A stretch of DNA of 64,000 bases from Burkholderiales bacterium (GCA_021299735.1 JAJTEM010000001.1:186001-250000); one strand, 5' to 3'; shown: positions 35,406-44,969, counted from the first letter of the stretch. Notes: a model not told the origin generated them from the letters alone. Made by a program: numbers and translations.

Positions 35406-35429
35406 GTTCAATGTCCTTTGCACGGGGCT

Positions 35430-36575
35430 TTAACCGTTGAAGGTGTAAAGCCTGCGCTGTATGGCGTGGTTGGCCAGTGTTTGCAGTTCAGCTGCGTTGG
35501 CGCAGCGTGCAAAAAGCAGGGCCATGCGCCCCACTGGGCTGGGTGCAATAAAATCACCTGTGGCGGCAATTGGCACCCAGCGCTCCATGTGTACCGGGTG
35601 GTTGAAGTGCAGGTGTTGCAACAAACCTTCGTGCGGCAACGTCAGGGTGTGGCGCAAAATGAAATTCTGTTTCAGGGCGCCCGGCGCTGCGCGTTGGCCC
35701 AGAAAGCCTTTCGCATAACTGGCCACATAAGGAAAACCGGTTGAAAGTTCTATTAGCTGGCTGTACAAATCACCGGGGCAGCGGCGGGTAATTTCCACCA
35801 GCCAGAATTGATCGCCCTTTAGTAAAAACTGGGTGTGCACCAAGCCATCGCACAGTCGCAGGCTTTGGGCCAAGTGTTCAATTTCGCGGCGAATTCGAGT
35901 GTGTACTTCAGCTGGAAAGTCGATTGCAAGGTGGCTGGTGTCAACAACAAATCGGTTGGCTGACCCATGTTCAATCACAATGAAGTCTTGCACCACGCGG
36001 CCATTCACCACGAATGCGGAGTGGCTGTACAACTGGCCTTCTACGTATTCCTCTACCAGGCAATCCCCGCTTTTTGATTCAGCCTTGGCGGTGGCAATTG
36101 CCTTTTGCAACAGGCTGCCTTCGCCAGTTTGCACCACAGTAATACCGCGACCACTGTAGGCATCTACGGGTTTTACAATCACAGCACAGCTTGGGGTTTC
36201 TTCATTGCCGAATACGCGCGGAACCGACAAACCTTCGCGTTGTGCAAAGCTGCGAAATTTCTGTTTGTGGTTGATGATCTCGGTGGCATGCAAACTGTCG
36301 ATGCCGGGGAAGTGCAGGGTGTCTGATACTTCAGCACAGGAGTAATACGAGCGGTCGTTGCAACCCGGCACCAAGTATTCAATGCCCAGCTGGGTGCATA
36401 AATCGGCCAGTGCCGTTGGGTTGGAGTAATCCAGTTGTTGGTAGCCGGGTGTGGCTTTGGCCAAAAAATCGTTGGGCTTGCCACCCGCAAACATCACCGT
36501 GTGCCCGGCATTGCGCAGGTAATTCAGTATCGGCCCTGAGGAGAAATTGGTGTCAACCAGCAGCACCTTAGCCAC
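35430..36575 (-). CDS. ATP-grasp ligase of glycan operon
   Basis: A 381-residue ATP-grasp enzyme. The N-terminal domain begins VAKVLLVDTNFSSGPILNYL; ATP-binding elements are VIVKPVDAYSGRGITVV, the hinge CLVEEYVEGQLYS, and the metal site HTQFLLKGDQFWLVEITRRCPGDL. Enzymes like this join a carboxylate to an amine using ATP. The start is GTG 36575, which overlaps the aminotransferase stop and has GAGG 7 nt upstream. Its place between an aminotransferase and an oxidoreductase suggests it acylates an amino sugar with an amino acid or other acid; that is inference. Confidence 0.85.
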   Translation of the reverse strand: MAKVLLVDTNFSSGPILNYLRNAGHTVMFAGGKPNDFLAKATPGYQQLDYSNPTALADLCTQLGIEYLVPGCNDRSYYSCAEVSDTLHFPGIDSLHATEIINHKQKFRSFAQREGLSVPRVFGNEETPSCAVIVKPVDAYSGRGITVVQTGEGSLLQKAIATAKAESKSGDCLVEEYVEGQLYSHSAFVVNGRVVQDFIVIEHGSANRFVVDTSHLAIDFPAEVHTRIRREIEHLAQSLRLCDGLVHTQFLLKGDQFWLVEITRRCPGDLYSQLIELSTGFPYVASYAKGFLGQRAAPGALKQNFILRHTLTLPHEGLLQHLHFNHPVHMERWVPIAATGDFIAPSPVGRMALLFARCANAAELQTLANHAIQRRLYTFNG

Positions 36576-37686
36576 GGCTGGCCTCGTCAATAATTACGCA
36601 AATGCGGGCAACATCTTCCAGTGCAAGGTCGGGATAAATTGGAAGGCAAAGCACCTGCTCGGCCGCTTTGTGCGCATTGGGCAAATTGCGTGGTGCAGCC
36701 GAGGGCAGGCCACGGTACATTGGCATGCTGCTGATCAATGGGTAGAAGTAACGGCGGCCATTCACCCCATGTTCTTGCAGCCTTGCGTACAAGGCATCGC
36801 GTGAAATGGGGAAATGTGCATTCACAAAGATTGGAAAGTAGGCGCCATTCCATTGAACATTCTCGGGCACCGCCATGTGTTCAATGCCGGGCACATTGGC
36901 CAGCAGTTCATGGTAAAGGGCTTGTATGTGGCGGCGTTTTTCCAAAGCCTGGTCTACATACTTTAGCTGCAGCATACCCATGGCTGCATTCAGTTCGCTC
37001 ATCTTGCCGTTGATGCCGGGTGCCATCACGGTTACTTCATCGGCAAAGCCGAAGTTTTTCAGGTAATCAATGCGTTGCTTGGTTTTGGCGTCCTTGCAAA
37101 CAATTGCGCCACCTTCAAAGGTGTTGAAAACTTTGGTGGCATGCAGGCTTAACACCGATAAATCGCCTGCATTCAAAATGCTTTCGCCGTTTTGCTTCAC
37201 GCCAAAAGCATGGGCCGCGTCGTAAATCACTTTCAGGCCGTATACATCGGCCAGGCGTTGAATTTCATCGGTGTTGGCTGGCAGGCCGTAGCAGTGCACC
37301 GGCAAAATTGCGCTGGTTTGCGGGGTTATGGCTTCTTCAATGCGGCGGGGGTCCAGGTTCAAGGTCACCGGGTCTATGTCTACAAACACGGGTTGCAGGT
37401 CATTCCACAACAGGGAATGGCTGGTACACACAAATGAGTAAGGTGTGGTAATTACTTCGCCGTGAATGCGCAGGGCTTTCAGTGCGGTCATTAGCGCAAT
37501 GGTGCCATTGCAAAACAGGGAAATGAAAGGCACACCCAAATGCTCACAAAGCGCCTTTTCCAACTGCTGGTGGTAGGGGCCGTTGTTGGTCAGGGTTTTG
37601 CTGTCCCAAATTTGTTCCAGGTAGGGTATAAACTCCGCAAGCGGCGGCAGCGCAGGCTGCGTCACGTATATTTTCCGATTGTCCAT
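36568..37686 (-). CDS. DegT/DnrJ/EryC1/StrS-family sugar aminotransferase, first gene of glycan operon
   Basis: A 372-residue PLP enzyme of the sugar aminotransferase (AHBA synthase-like) family. It transfers an amino group onto a keto sugar nucleotide. The internal aldimine Lys is Lys185 in LHATKVFNTFEGG; Asp156 in VIYDAAHAFG contacts the PLP ring. The N-terminus KTLTNNGPYHQQLEKAL and the C-terminal INGKMSELNAAMG are typical. ATG 37686 has AGAAAGG 8 nt upstream. It is the first of five co-directional, tightly spaced genes and so defines an amino-sugar pathway feeding the GT41-like transferase. Confidence 0.9.
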   Translation of the reverse strand: MDNRKIYVTQPALPPLAEFIPYLEQIWDSKTLTNNGPYHQQLEKALCEHLGVPFISLFCNGTIALMTALKALRIHGEVITTPYSFVCTSHSLLWNDLQPVFVDIDPVTLNLDPRRIEEAITPQTSAILPVHCYGLPANTDEIQRLADVYGLKVIYDAAHAFGVKQNGESILNAGDLSVLSLHATKVFNTFEGGAIVCKDAKTKQRIDYLKNFGFADEVTVMAPGINGKMSELNAAMGMLQLKYVDQALEKRRHIQALYHELLANVPGIEHMAVPENVQWNGAYFPIFVNAHFPISRDALYARLQEHGVNGRRYFYPLISSMPMYRGLPSAAPRNLPNAHKAAEQVLCLPIYPDLALEDVARICVIIDEASRG

Positions 37687-37895
37687 ACCCAAGCCTTTCT
37701 ATTTGATTTTGTTCATTATCCGGCTGTGCAGGCGCAATCATTTGTTAAATATCAGGCCTGTTTCCCCTTCAGAAAAATGTTTTCCCCCATTCAGGCTTGC
37801 TATAGTTGCGCATTGAATTTCACTCCACAATGGCTGGTTCCGTTGTGTTCTGCTCGCTTTTTCACCTGTTTTTAATCAATTACCAGGAATTCACC

Positions 37896-38753
37896 ATGTT
37901 TGTTGCCGGCAACGGTGTGGGTTGGCTTGAAGCCGTTATTTTGGGGCTGATCCAAGGGCTTACCGAGTTTTTGCCTATTTCATCCAGCGCGCACCTGCGC
38001 ATTATTGGCCCCATGCTGCCTTCGGGGCTTGATCCAGGCGCTGCCTTCACGGCCATTACGCAGTTGGGTACCGAGTTGGCCGTGCTGGTGTATTTTCGGC
38101 AAGACATTGCCCGAATTTTTCTGGCTTGGTGCGGGTCGCTTAGGCCCGGTGCTGCTTTAGGTTCAGATGCCCGTTCGGACGCTCGCCTTGGTTGGCTGGT
38201 TATTTTGGGCACATTGCCCATTGCCGGTTTGGGCCTGTTGTTTCAAAACATGATTGAAACTTACCTGCGCAACCTTTACTTAACCGCAATCATGTTGATT
38301 GTGTTTGGTTTAATACTTGGCTTTGCCGACAAAGTGGGCAAACGCCAAACCGAGTTGCGCGACATGACCTGGCGCGACGGCATTGTGTTTGGTTTTGCAC
38401 AAGCACTGGCTTTAATTCCGGGTGTCAGCCGTTCAGGCGGCACCATTACCGCAGGTTTGCTCATGGGTTACACCCGCGAAGCAGCAGCCCGCTATTCATT
38501 TTTGCTGGCGGTGCCTGCGGTGTTTGCTTCAGGCTTTTACCAGTTGTACAAAAGCTGGGGTGTTGCGGGCCCGGTCAGTCCGGCAAACACTGCACTGGCC
38601 ACTTTCATCGCTTTCTTTGTGGGCTACGCTGTTATTGTGTGGTTCTTGAAACTGGTCAGCACACGGGGTTATGGCCTGTTTGTTGTGTACCGTGTGGTGT
38701 TGGGTGTGGTGGTGTTGGCGCTGTTGGCCGCTGGGGTTTTGCAACCCTTGTAA
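37896..38753 (+). CDS. uppP: Undecaprenyl-diphosphatase
   Basis: A 285-residue membrane enzyme (BacA/UppP) that dephosphorylates undecaprenyl pyrophosphate to recycle the lipid carrier for peptidoglycan and other glycans. Motifs are [20 protein letters not shown] (residues 12-31) and the phosphatase loop [19 protein letters not shown]. Many membrane helices are present. ATG 37896 has AGGA 8 nt upstream; the open frame extends further upstream, but that part is not family-like. It is divergent from the glycan operon across 209 bp, which would hold both promoters. Confidence 0.94.
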   Translation: MFVAGNGVGWLEAVILGLIQGLTEFLPISSSAHLRIIGPMLPSGLDPGAAFTAITQLGTELAVLVYFRQDIARIFLAWCGSLRPGAALGSDARSDARLGWLVILGTLPIAGLGLLFQNMIETYLRNLYLTAIMLIVFGLILGFADKVGKRQTELRDMTWRDGIVFGFAQALALIPGVSRSGGTITAGLLMGYTREAAARYSFLLAVPAVFASGFYQLYKSWGVAGPVSPANTALATFIAFFVGYAVIVWFLKLVSTRGYGLFVVYRVVLGVVVLALLAAGVLQPL

Positions 38754-38770
38754 AGTAGCAAGGAAGTAGC

Positions 38771-40147
38771 ATGCAGGTGTTGTGGTTCAAACGGGATTTG
38801 CGTTTAAGCGACCACCTGCCGCTTTTTGAGGCCATGCGCAACGCAAAGCACCACGGCTTGGTGTTGCCCCTGTACATTCACGAACCCAGCCAAATTACTG
38901 ATGCGCACACTGCCCGCCAACACCAGTTGTTTGTGCATGAGTGCCTTGATGATTTGCAACAGCAATTCCGCGATATAGGCGGTTACCTGCATGAGGAACT
39001 GGGCGAGGCAGTGCAAGTGCTTGCTGCCTTGCATGCGCAGTTCAAATTCACCCACCTGTGGGCCCATCAGGAAACTACCCAACTTTCACAATACCAACGC
39101 GACAAGGCAGTGGCGGCATGGTGCAAAAGCGCGGGTGTACGCTTCATTGAATTGCCACAGAACAATGTGCAGCGTGCCACCTTCATGGCCAACCCATTTG
39201 CTGAAAAGCTGAATTTTCAAACCTACCTGGACCGTGCGGCACAGGAAGAAATCAAAAACCCCGCAGGGCGCAACTTACAGGCTTTTTTTGCGCCCAAACC
39301 GCCAGTTGAATTAAACCGTTCAACTGTGCCGCATGCCGCAGGCGCTGACAAACCCCTGCGCATGAAAGGTGGCCGCGCACAAGCGCGCGTGGTGGCTGCA
39401 AAATTTTTCACACCAGCGAAACTGAAAAGTTATCCCTTTTCAATTTCCAGCCCATTGAAGGCCTGGAACGGCTGTTCACGCCTGTCGCCTTACCTGGCTT
39501 ATGGCGTGGTCAGCGATCGCGAGGTGCTGCAAAAATTGAATGCATTGGTGAACACAGTGCACGGGCAGGGCGATGCAGCCTTGATCGCCAAGGTAGAGGA
39601 CGCCGCGCGGTTTTATGTTGAAAGGCTGATTTGGCGGCAGGGCTATTTGCAGCAGCTGGAAAACCACACCGGCCTGGAAACCGATGCCTTCTACAGCAAC
39701 GAGCCCGATGAAATAAATGAAGAATATTTAAATGCCTGGCAGCAGGGCCGCACTGGCTTTGCTTATGTGGATGCCTGCCAACGGTTTTTGCAGCAAACCG
39801 GTTGGTTGAACATGCGGGCGCGGGCTACGCTGGTTTCGTTTGCCTGCGTGCAACTGGGTTTGCCCTGGCAACCAGTGGCATTGTATTTGGCGCAGCAGTT
39901 TCTGGATTTCGAACCCGCCATTCATTATGGGCAAGTACGTATTGCCTCGGGCACCAGCCACTTTTCGCAAATGCTGGTGTACGACCCCTTAAAGCAGCAG
40001 GCCGAGCAAGACCCCAAAGGTGAGTTCGTAAAACGTTGGTTGCCTGAATATGGCACAGCCGGTTACCCGGCGCCCATTATCGAGAATGCGCAATCTTTGA
40101 AGCTTGGCAAAGAACGCCTGCATGCCATGCGGCAGAACAGGCTTTAA
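38771..40147 (+). CDS. Photolyase/cryptochrome family flavoprotein
   Basis: A 458-residue member of the photolyase/cryptochrome family. The N-terminal antenna domain starts VLWFKRDLRLSDHLPLF. The FAD-binding helical domain has WNGCSRLSPYLAYGVVS, FYVERLIWRQGYLQQLENH and WLNMRARATLVSFACVQLGL. Where classical CPD photolyases read a Trp-rich block after the Asp near the flavin, this protein reads FLDFEPAIHYGQVRIASGTS, so it is a divergent branch and its activity (DNA repair or light signalling) is uncertain. It follows uppP by 17 bp. The function in UV response is inferred from the family only. Confidence 0.85.
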   Translation: MQVLWFKRDLRLSDHLPLFEAMRNAKHHGLVLPLYIHEPSQITDAHTARQHQLFVHECLDDLQQQFRDIGGYLHEELGEAVQVLAALHAQFKFTHLWAHQETTQLSQYQRDKAVAAWCKSAGVRFIELPQNNVQRATFMANPFAEKLNFQTYLDRAAQEEIKNPAGRNLQAFFAPKPPVELNRSTVPHAAGADKPLRMKGGRAQARVVAAKFFTPAKLKSYPFSISSPLKAWNGCSRLSPYLAYGVVSDREVLQKLNALVNTVHGQGDAALIAKVEDAARFYVERLIWRQGYLQQLENHTGLETDAFYSNEPDEINEEYLNAWQQGRTGFAYVDACQRFLQQTGWLNMRARATLVSFACVQLGLPWQPVALYLAQQFLDFEPAIHYGQVRIASGTSHFSQMLVYDPLKQQAEQDPKGEFVKRWLPEYGTAGYPAPIIENAQSLKLGKERLHAMRQNRL

Positions 40148-40317
40148 CCGGTTTAACTTGATGCGGCTTGTTCTGCCTATACCCCTGGCGAATTGAGTGG
40201 CTCGATTCAAGTGCCTGTTTCTGTGAGTAATATTCCGCTTGTTTGAATGAATGCCTTGGTATTAACCTAAACTGCTCAAACACACTACATACAACAACAA
40301 AACCAGGAGACAAAGAA

Positions 40318-41655
40318 ATGGCAGTGCAAAAGTTAAAACACGGATTGCTGGCAGCAGCAATCGTTTTGGCAAGTGGCGCAGCACTGGCCAATGACCTGTC
40401 TGAATTGGGTAAAAGTTTAACCCCTGTGGGTGCCGAGAAAAAAGGCAATGCCGCCGGCACCATTCCTGAATGGACGGGTGGGCTTGTTACTGTGCCCAAG
40501 GGGTTTGATCCCGACAAAGGTTATGTGAATCCCTTTGCCGACGAAAAGCCCTTGTTTACCATCAGTGCTGCCAACATGGATCAGTACAAGGCGAACCTGA
40601 CGCCAGGCCAGATGGAAATGATGAAGCGCTACCCCACGTACAAAATGAACGTGTACAAAACGCATCGAACAGCAGGTTATCGCCAGTCGGTTTACGACAA
40701 TGCCAAGGCTGAAGCCCCGAATGTAAAGTTGGTGGACGGTGGCAACGGCGTTGAAGGCATCAAGAAATCCAATATTCCTTTCCCGGTTCCCAAGAGCGGC
40801 GTCGAGGTGATCTGGAATCACAACTTCCGCGATCTCGGCGGTTCTTTCACGCGTTATTCCGCTGACTTCCCGGTTCAAACCGATGGTTCATTCACAGTGG
40901 GAAAGCGTATTGAAACAGTGTCACTGGCTTCTCACATGGACAACCCGGAACCCAACCGTATTTTGTACTTCATGAACCAGATCACAGCGCCAGCCAATGC
41001 TGCAGGTGAGGTTGCCTTGGTTCATGAGCCGATCAACCAGGTGGCCGAGCCGCGTTTGGCCTGGCAGTACAACCCCGGGCAGCGCCGTGTAATTCGCGCA
41101 CCAGAGCTTGCTTACGATTCCCCAGGTATTGGCGCAGATGGCCTGCGTACCAACGACGATTTGAACGGTTTTAACGGCTCCCCCGACCGTTACGAGTGGA
41201 AGCTGGTGGGCAAGAAAGAAGTTTTCGTGCCCTACAACAACTACAAGCTGGCCGATCAAACCCTGAAGTACAGCAACATCATTCAGAAAAGCCATGTGAA
41301 TCCTGACATGGTGCGTTATGAGTTGCACCGTGTGTGGGTGGTTGAGGCCACGTTGAAACCAGGCAAACGCCATATTTACGCCAAGCGGGTTTTCTACATT
41401 GATGAAGATTCATGGGGCGTATTGCACGCCGACCAATATGACAGCCGCAACACCCTGTGGCGTGTTCGTGAAGTGTTTGGCACGCAGGCCTACCATGCCC
41501 CTGCGTTTGCCTCTTCAGGTGAGGTTATTTATGACCTGCAGTCACGCCGCTACCTGGTGGGTGGTTTGACCAACGAAGAAAAGTTTGCCGAGTTTGGCAA
41601 GAAGTACACGCCCGCCGACTTCTCTACGGCAGCCTTGCGCCGAATGGGTCGTTAA
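40318..41655 (+). CDS. DUF1329 outer-membrane-associated protein
   Basis: A 445-residue secreted protein (signal peptide ending ASGAALA) of the DUF1329 family, common in beta- and gammaproteobacteria and often placed beside RND exporters and DUF1302 proteins. Visible family blocks are VGAEKKGNAAGTIPEWTGGL, GQMEMMKRYPTYKMNVY, YAKRVFYIDEDSWGVLHADQ and YLVGGLTNEEK. Its fold resembles LolB-like lipoprotein carriers, and a role in export of hydrophobic compounds is inferred. Here the usual neighbours are missing, so this is an isolated copy. AGGAGA lies 8 nt before ATG 40318. Confidence 0.88.
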   Translation: MAVQKLKHGLLAAAIVLASGAALANDLSELGKSLTPVGAEKKGNAAGTIPEWTGGLVTVPKGFDPDKGYVNPFADEKPLFTISAANMDQYKANLTPGQMEMMKRYPTYKMNVYKTHRTAGYRQSVYDNAKAEAPNVKLVDGGNGVEGIKKSNIPFPVPKSGVEVIWNHNFRDLGGSFTRYSADFPVQTDGSFTVGKRIETVSLASHMDNPEPNRILYFMNQITAPANAAGEVALVHEPINQVAEPRLAWQYNPGQRRVIRAPELAYDSPGIGADGLRTNDDLNGFNGSPDRYEWKLVGKKEVFVPYNNYKLADQTLKYSNIIQKSHVNPDMVRYELHRVWVVEATLKPGKRHIYAKRVFYIDEDSWGVLHADQYDSRNTLWRVREVFGTQAYHAPAFASSGEVIYDLQSRRYLVGGLTNEEKFAEFGKKYTPADFSTAALRRMGR

Positions 41656-41711
41656 CACGGCAGTAATCAGCGATAATCGCGGTTTGAATGTTTCAAACCG
41701 CGAGCCGCCCC

Positions 41712-42236
41712 ATGGCCCTTCGAGCCACTGTTTACAAAGTTCAACTGGATGTGTCCGACCTGGACCGCAACCACTTCGCCCAATATCCGCTTACGCTTGC
41801 ACTGCACCCTTCTGAAACCGAAGAGCGCATGATGGTTCGCCTGCTGGCATTTGCCATGCACGCCGGGCAAGATGTTCAGTTTGGCAAGGGTTTGTCGGCA
41901 GAAGACGAAGCCGCGGTTTGGGAAGTAGACCCCACCGGGCGAATCAAGGTGTGGATTGATGTGGGCCAGCCTGATGAAAGCCGAATTCGAAAAGCCTGCG
42001 GCCGTTCAGACCGCGTGGTGATTTACTGCTACACCCGTTCAGCCGAAGTGTGGTGGAAACAGAACCAGGACTGGTTGAACAAACTGGACAAAGTACAGGT
42101 ATTACAACTAAGCGCTGAAGACGGTGCAACACTGGCCGGGCTTGCCCAACGGAATATGAACATTGCTTGCACCATTCAGGAAGGCATGGTTTATTTGGGC
42201 GAGGCTGCAGTGCAGCCGGTTGTTTTGAAAAATTAA
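41712..42236 (+). CDS. yaeQ: YaeQ family protein
   Basis: A 174-residue YaeQ protein. The fold belongs to the PD-(D/E)XK group, but a catalytic activity has not been shown. Features: ALRATVYKVQLDVSDLDRNH at the start, HPSETEERMMVRLLAFAMHA, KVWIDVGQPDESRIRKACGR, VVIYCYTRSAEVWW. ATG 41712 matches the family N-terminus; an earlier in-frame ATG at 41688 adds eight residues. It follows the DUF1329 gene by 56 bp. Confidence 0.9.
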   Translation: MALRATVYKVQLDVSDLDRNHFAQYPLTLALHPSETEERMMVRLLAFAMHAGQDVQFGKGLSAEDEAAVWEVDPTGRIKVWIDVGQPDESRIRKACGRSDRVVIYCYTRSAEVWWKQNQDWLNKLDKVQVLQLSAEDGATLAGLAQRNMNIACTIQEGMVYLGEAAVQPVVLKN

Positions 42237-42260
42237 ATCTTGCAGGGAGGTAATCGCAGT

Positions 42261-42869
42261 ATGTATTTCAACACCGCAGAAATCAGCCCCCGCGAGAACT
42301 ATCAGTTGTTAACTGGTGCCGTGGTGCCGCGCCCAATTGCCTGGGTTAGCACTTTGAGTAAAAACGGCATTGCGAATCTGGCACCCTATTCATTTTTTAC
42401 TGTGGCCAGTTGCAAGCCACCCGTTCTGTGCGTGGTGCAAGTGAACCCGCGCGACCGAAGCGAGAAAGACACCCTGAGCAATTTGCTGGCCACACGCGAA
42501 TGCGTGGTGAATATTGTTAGCCATGTGCTGGTCGACGCAATGAACACAAGCTGTGGCGATTACCCGCCCGAAGTGGACGAGTTTGAAAAAGCCAGTTTGA
42601 AAAAATCGCTGAGCAAACTTGTGACAGCACCCGGTGTGGAAGATGCACTGGTGCGCTTCGAGTGTAATTTGCGCGAAGTGAAGTTGATTGGCGAGGGTGC
42701 CATGGGCGGCTCGATGATGTTGCTCGATGTACTGGGTGTTGAAGTAAATGATGCAGCCATGCGCGCAGGCCTAATCGCCAACGACTTGCTCGATGCAGTG
42801 GGCAAGCTTGCAGGCGATGGGTATTGCACCACGCGTAGCAACTTTGATTTGGAAAGACCAAAGGTTTAG
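42261..42869 (+). CDS. Flavin reductase-like, FMN-binding split-barrel protein
   Basis: A 202-residue protein of the flavin reductase-like/FMN-binding split-barrel group (COG1853). Features: VVPRPIAWVSTLSKNGIANL and APYSFFTVASCKPPVLCVV, the flavin-contact strands, then KDTLSNLLATRECVVNI. Members reduce or carry FMN, and some hydrolyse or oxidise small substrates. The start is ATG 42261 with GGAGG 10 nt upstream. It precedes the dehalogenase gene by 35 bp on the same strand, suggesting a shared transcript. Confidence 0.85.
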   Translation: MYFNTAEISPRENYQLLTGAVVPRPIAWVSTLSKNGIANLAPYSFFTVASCKPPVLCVVQVNPRDRSEKDTLSNLLATRECVVNIVSHVLVDAMNTSCGDYPPEVDEFEKASLKKSLSKLVTAPGVEDALVRFECNLREVKLIGEGAMGGSMMLLDVLGVEVNDAAMRAGLIANDLLDAVGKLAGDGYCTTRSNFDLERPKV

Positions 42870-42904
42870 TACAAGCAATTTTGTGAACCCTTGAGGAGAC
42901 ACGG

Positions 42905-43624
42905 ATGAGTTACGCAAGCAGTGCAGTAAAAGCACTTGCATTCGATGTGTTTGGCACAGTGGTTGATTGGCGCGGCAGTGTGGCGCGCGAAGTTACATTG
43001 ATTGCAAAGCACATGGGCCTGCAACTTGATGCACATGCGTTCGCTGATGCCTGGCGTGCGGGGTATGCGCCTGCCATGGACCGCGTGCGCAAAGGCGAGC
43101 TGCCCTGGATGCACATTGACAGCCTGCACCGTATGATCCTCGATTCCATTGTGGATCAGTTCGGCCTTTCGAAATTAAATGAGGAACAGCGCGAGAACCT
43201 GAACAAGGTTTGGCATCGCCTTACACCTTGGCCTGACACGGTTGCCGGCCTGAATGCCCTGAAAAAACAATTCACCATCACCACGCTTTCAAACGGTAAT
43301 TTTTCCTTGCTCACTGCCATGGCGAAAAATGCAGGCTTGCCTTGGGATTGCATTGTGTCGGCCGAGCTGTTCAAGCATTACAAACCTGACCCCGAAACTT
43401 ACCACGGCGTGGCGGGTTTGCTGGATCTACCCATTGAGCAAGTGATGCTTTGCGCCAGCCACCCCAGCGACTTACGCGCCGCAAAGGCACAAGGCATGCG
43501 CACAGCCTATGTGATGCGGCCTTTTGAATTTGGCGAACATGTGCCCTTGCCCAAAGTGGACGCTGGCGAGTTCGATTTTGTTGCGCAAGACTTTGTGGAC
43601 CTGGCTCGCCAGTTGGCTGACTAA
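42905..43624 (+). CDS. Haloacid dehalogenase, type II (HAD superfamily)
   Basis: A 239-residue HAD-superfamily hydrolase of the L-2-haloacid dehalogenase type. Motif I with the nucleophilic Asp is ALAFDVFGTVVDWRGSV; motif II is TTLSNGNFSLL; motif III contains Lys in ELFKHYKPDPETYHGV; the last block is CASHPSDLRAAKAQGM. These features fit type II dehalogenases, which replace a halogen with hydroxyl with inversion, though many close relatives are phosphatases. GAGGAG precedes ATG 42905. Natural substrate unknown. Confidence 0.87.
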   Translation: MSYASSAVKALAFDVFGTVVDWRGSVAREVTLIAKHMGLQLDAHAFADAWRAGYAPAMDRVRKGELPWMHIDSLHRMILDSIVDQFGLSKLNEEQRENLNKVWHRLTPWPDTVAGLNALKKQFTITTLSNGNFSLLTAMAKNAGLPWDCIVSAELFKHYKPDPETYHGVAGLLDLPIEQVMLCASHPSDLRAAKAQGMRTAYVMRPFEFGEHVPLPKVDAGEFDFVAQDFVDLARQLAD

Positions 43625-43638
43625 TTGCCTGACCAATT

Positions 43639-44037
43639 ATGACCATTCGAACCCGAATTCAATTCGTTGTCCCCTTCGTGGCAGTGCTCGCAGCGGTGCA
43701 GGTAGCCCCTGCGCAGGCGCAGCCGCAGGTGGTTTGCAACATAGTTGGAGGCGATGAAGCTTATCAAACGGTACACCAGCCGCAAGAAAACCCCCTAAAA
43801 ATGGATAGCGTGGACACAAAGCGTGGCTTCAGGTTTTCCGGAATACTTTTGGATAAACCCAGCAAATTCAAAAGCTATGTGTACTACGAATCCAAAGACC
43901 GTTTCGTGCTTATTTCAAAACAGGAAACAGTGCTAAGCGAAAAAATGTGCGGTGAAAAACTGTGGGTTGGCGAAGCGTATTCACCCTACCTTGAGAACCA
44001 CCTTTCCCATGAATGCGAATACCGGTGTGCGCCATGA
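43639..44037 (+). CDS. Hypothetical secreted protein, 132 residues
   Basis: A 132-residue protein with a clear signal peptide (FVVPFVAVLAAVQVAPAQAQ), then a soluble domain with four Cys residues (VVCNIVGG, MCGEKLWV, HECEYRCAP) that could form disulfides in the periplasm. No family recognised. It lies 14 bp after the dehalogenase, and its stop overlaps the capA start (ATGA, 44034-44037), so it is translated together with that gene. Confidence 0.7.
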   Translation: MTIRTRIQFVVPFVAVLAAVQVAPAQAQPQVVCNIVGGDEAYQTVHQPQENPLKMDSVDTKRGFRFSGILLDKPSKFKSYVYYESKDRFVLISKQETVLSEKMCGEKLWVGEAYSPYLENHLSHECEYRCAP

Positions 44038-44969
44038 TTAAAAAGATTGGCTTGGTTGCGCTGCTGTGGTTTTCAGTTGGTGTGCATGCTGAAGAAGCCA
44101 CTATTTCGATTGCGTTGGTTGGCGATGTAATGCTGGACGAAACACCGGGCCAGTACATCAAGCAGGGCAAAGACCCCTTTAAAAGTTTTGCGAAAATTCT
44201 TGCAGAATCTGATCTACGAATTGCCAACCTGGAATGCGTGGTGTCTGGCAAAAAAGGCAAGCCCGAGGAAAAGCCCTATACCTTCAAGGCCCACCCCCGC
44301 GTGTTGCCCGTGTTGAAAAAGCATTTCAGCGCAGTGTCGCTGGCAAACAATCATTCCTACGATTACGGCGAACAAACTTTTCTTGAAACACTCAGCTTGC
44401 TTGAAAAAGCAGGCCTGCCTTACCTTGGCGGTGGGCGCGATATTTTTCAGGCACACGAGCCAAAAATATTCAACGTGAAGGGCAAAAAAATTGCGCTGCT
44501 GGCGTACAACGAATTTTTCCCTAGAAGCTTTGAAGCGCTGGCCGACCGCCCCGGTATTGCCTGGAGTGAAGACGAATACGTGGTGTATGGCATTCAACGC
44601 GCGCGCGAATTTTATGGTGCTGATTATGTAATTACCTATCCCCACTGGGGCGTGGAGCAAACAAAAACCGCATCGCCCCGGCAGGTGCACTTGGCCCGGT
44701 TGATGATTGATGCAGGCGCAGATGCCGTGGTGGGTGGCCACCCCCATGTAACCCAGAATATTGAAACCTACAAAGGCAAACCCATTTTTTACAGCTTGGG
44801 CAATTTTGTGTTCAACGGGTTCACGGATGATGATTCAAATACCGGCTGGTTGGTGCAGCTTTTTATCAAAGGCGATGACATTACCCGGCAGGTGCATGAG
44901 GCGAAAATTGACAAGTTGGGTATACCCAAATATTCAAGGGTTGTTCCGATTGGGGAGCTTGTGAGGTGA
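44034..44969 (+). CDS. CapA-family metallophosphatase-like protein
   Basis: A 311-residue secreted CapA/PgsA-like protein with a signal peptide ending VHAEEA. CapA-fold metal-binding motifs are ALVGDVMLDETPG, IANLECVVSGKKG, SLANNHSYDYGEQTFLETL, YPHWGVEQ and VVGGHPHVTQ. Homologues take part in poly-gamma-glutamate capsule synthesis, but many members of this family are of unknown function. ATG 44034 overlaps the preceding stop; an in-frame earlier start at 44013 lies inside the previous gene. A hairpin terminator follows at 45032. Confidence 0.86.
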   Translation: MIKKIGLVALLWFSVGVHAEEATISIALVGDVMLDETPGQYIKQGKDPFKSFAKILAESDLRIANLECVVSGKKGKPEEKPYTFKAHPRVLPVLKKHFSAVSLANNHSYDYGEQTFLETLSLLEKAGLPYLGGGRDIFQAHEPKIFNVKGKKIALLAYNEFFPRSFEALADRPGIAWSEDEYVVYGIQRAREFYGADYVITYPHWGVEQTKTASPRQVHLARLMIDAGADAVVGGHPHVTQNIETYKGKPIFYSLGNFVFNGFTDDDSNTGWLVQLFIKGDDITRQVHEAKIDKLGIPKYSRVVPIGELVR

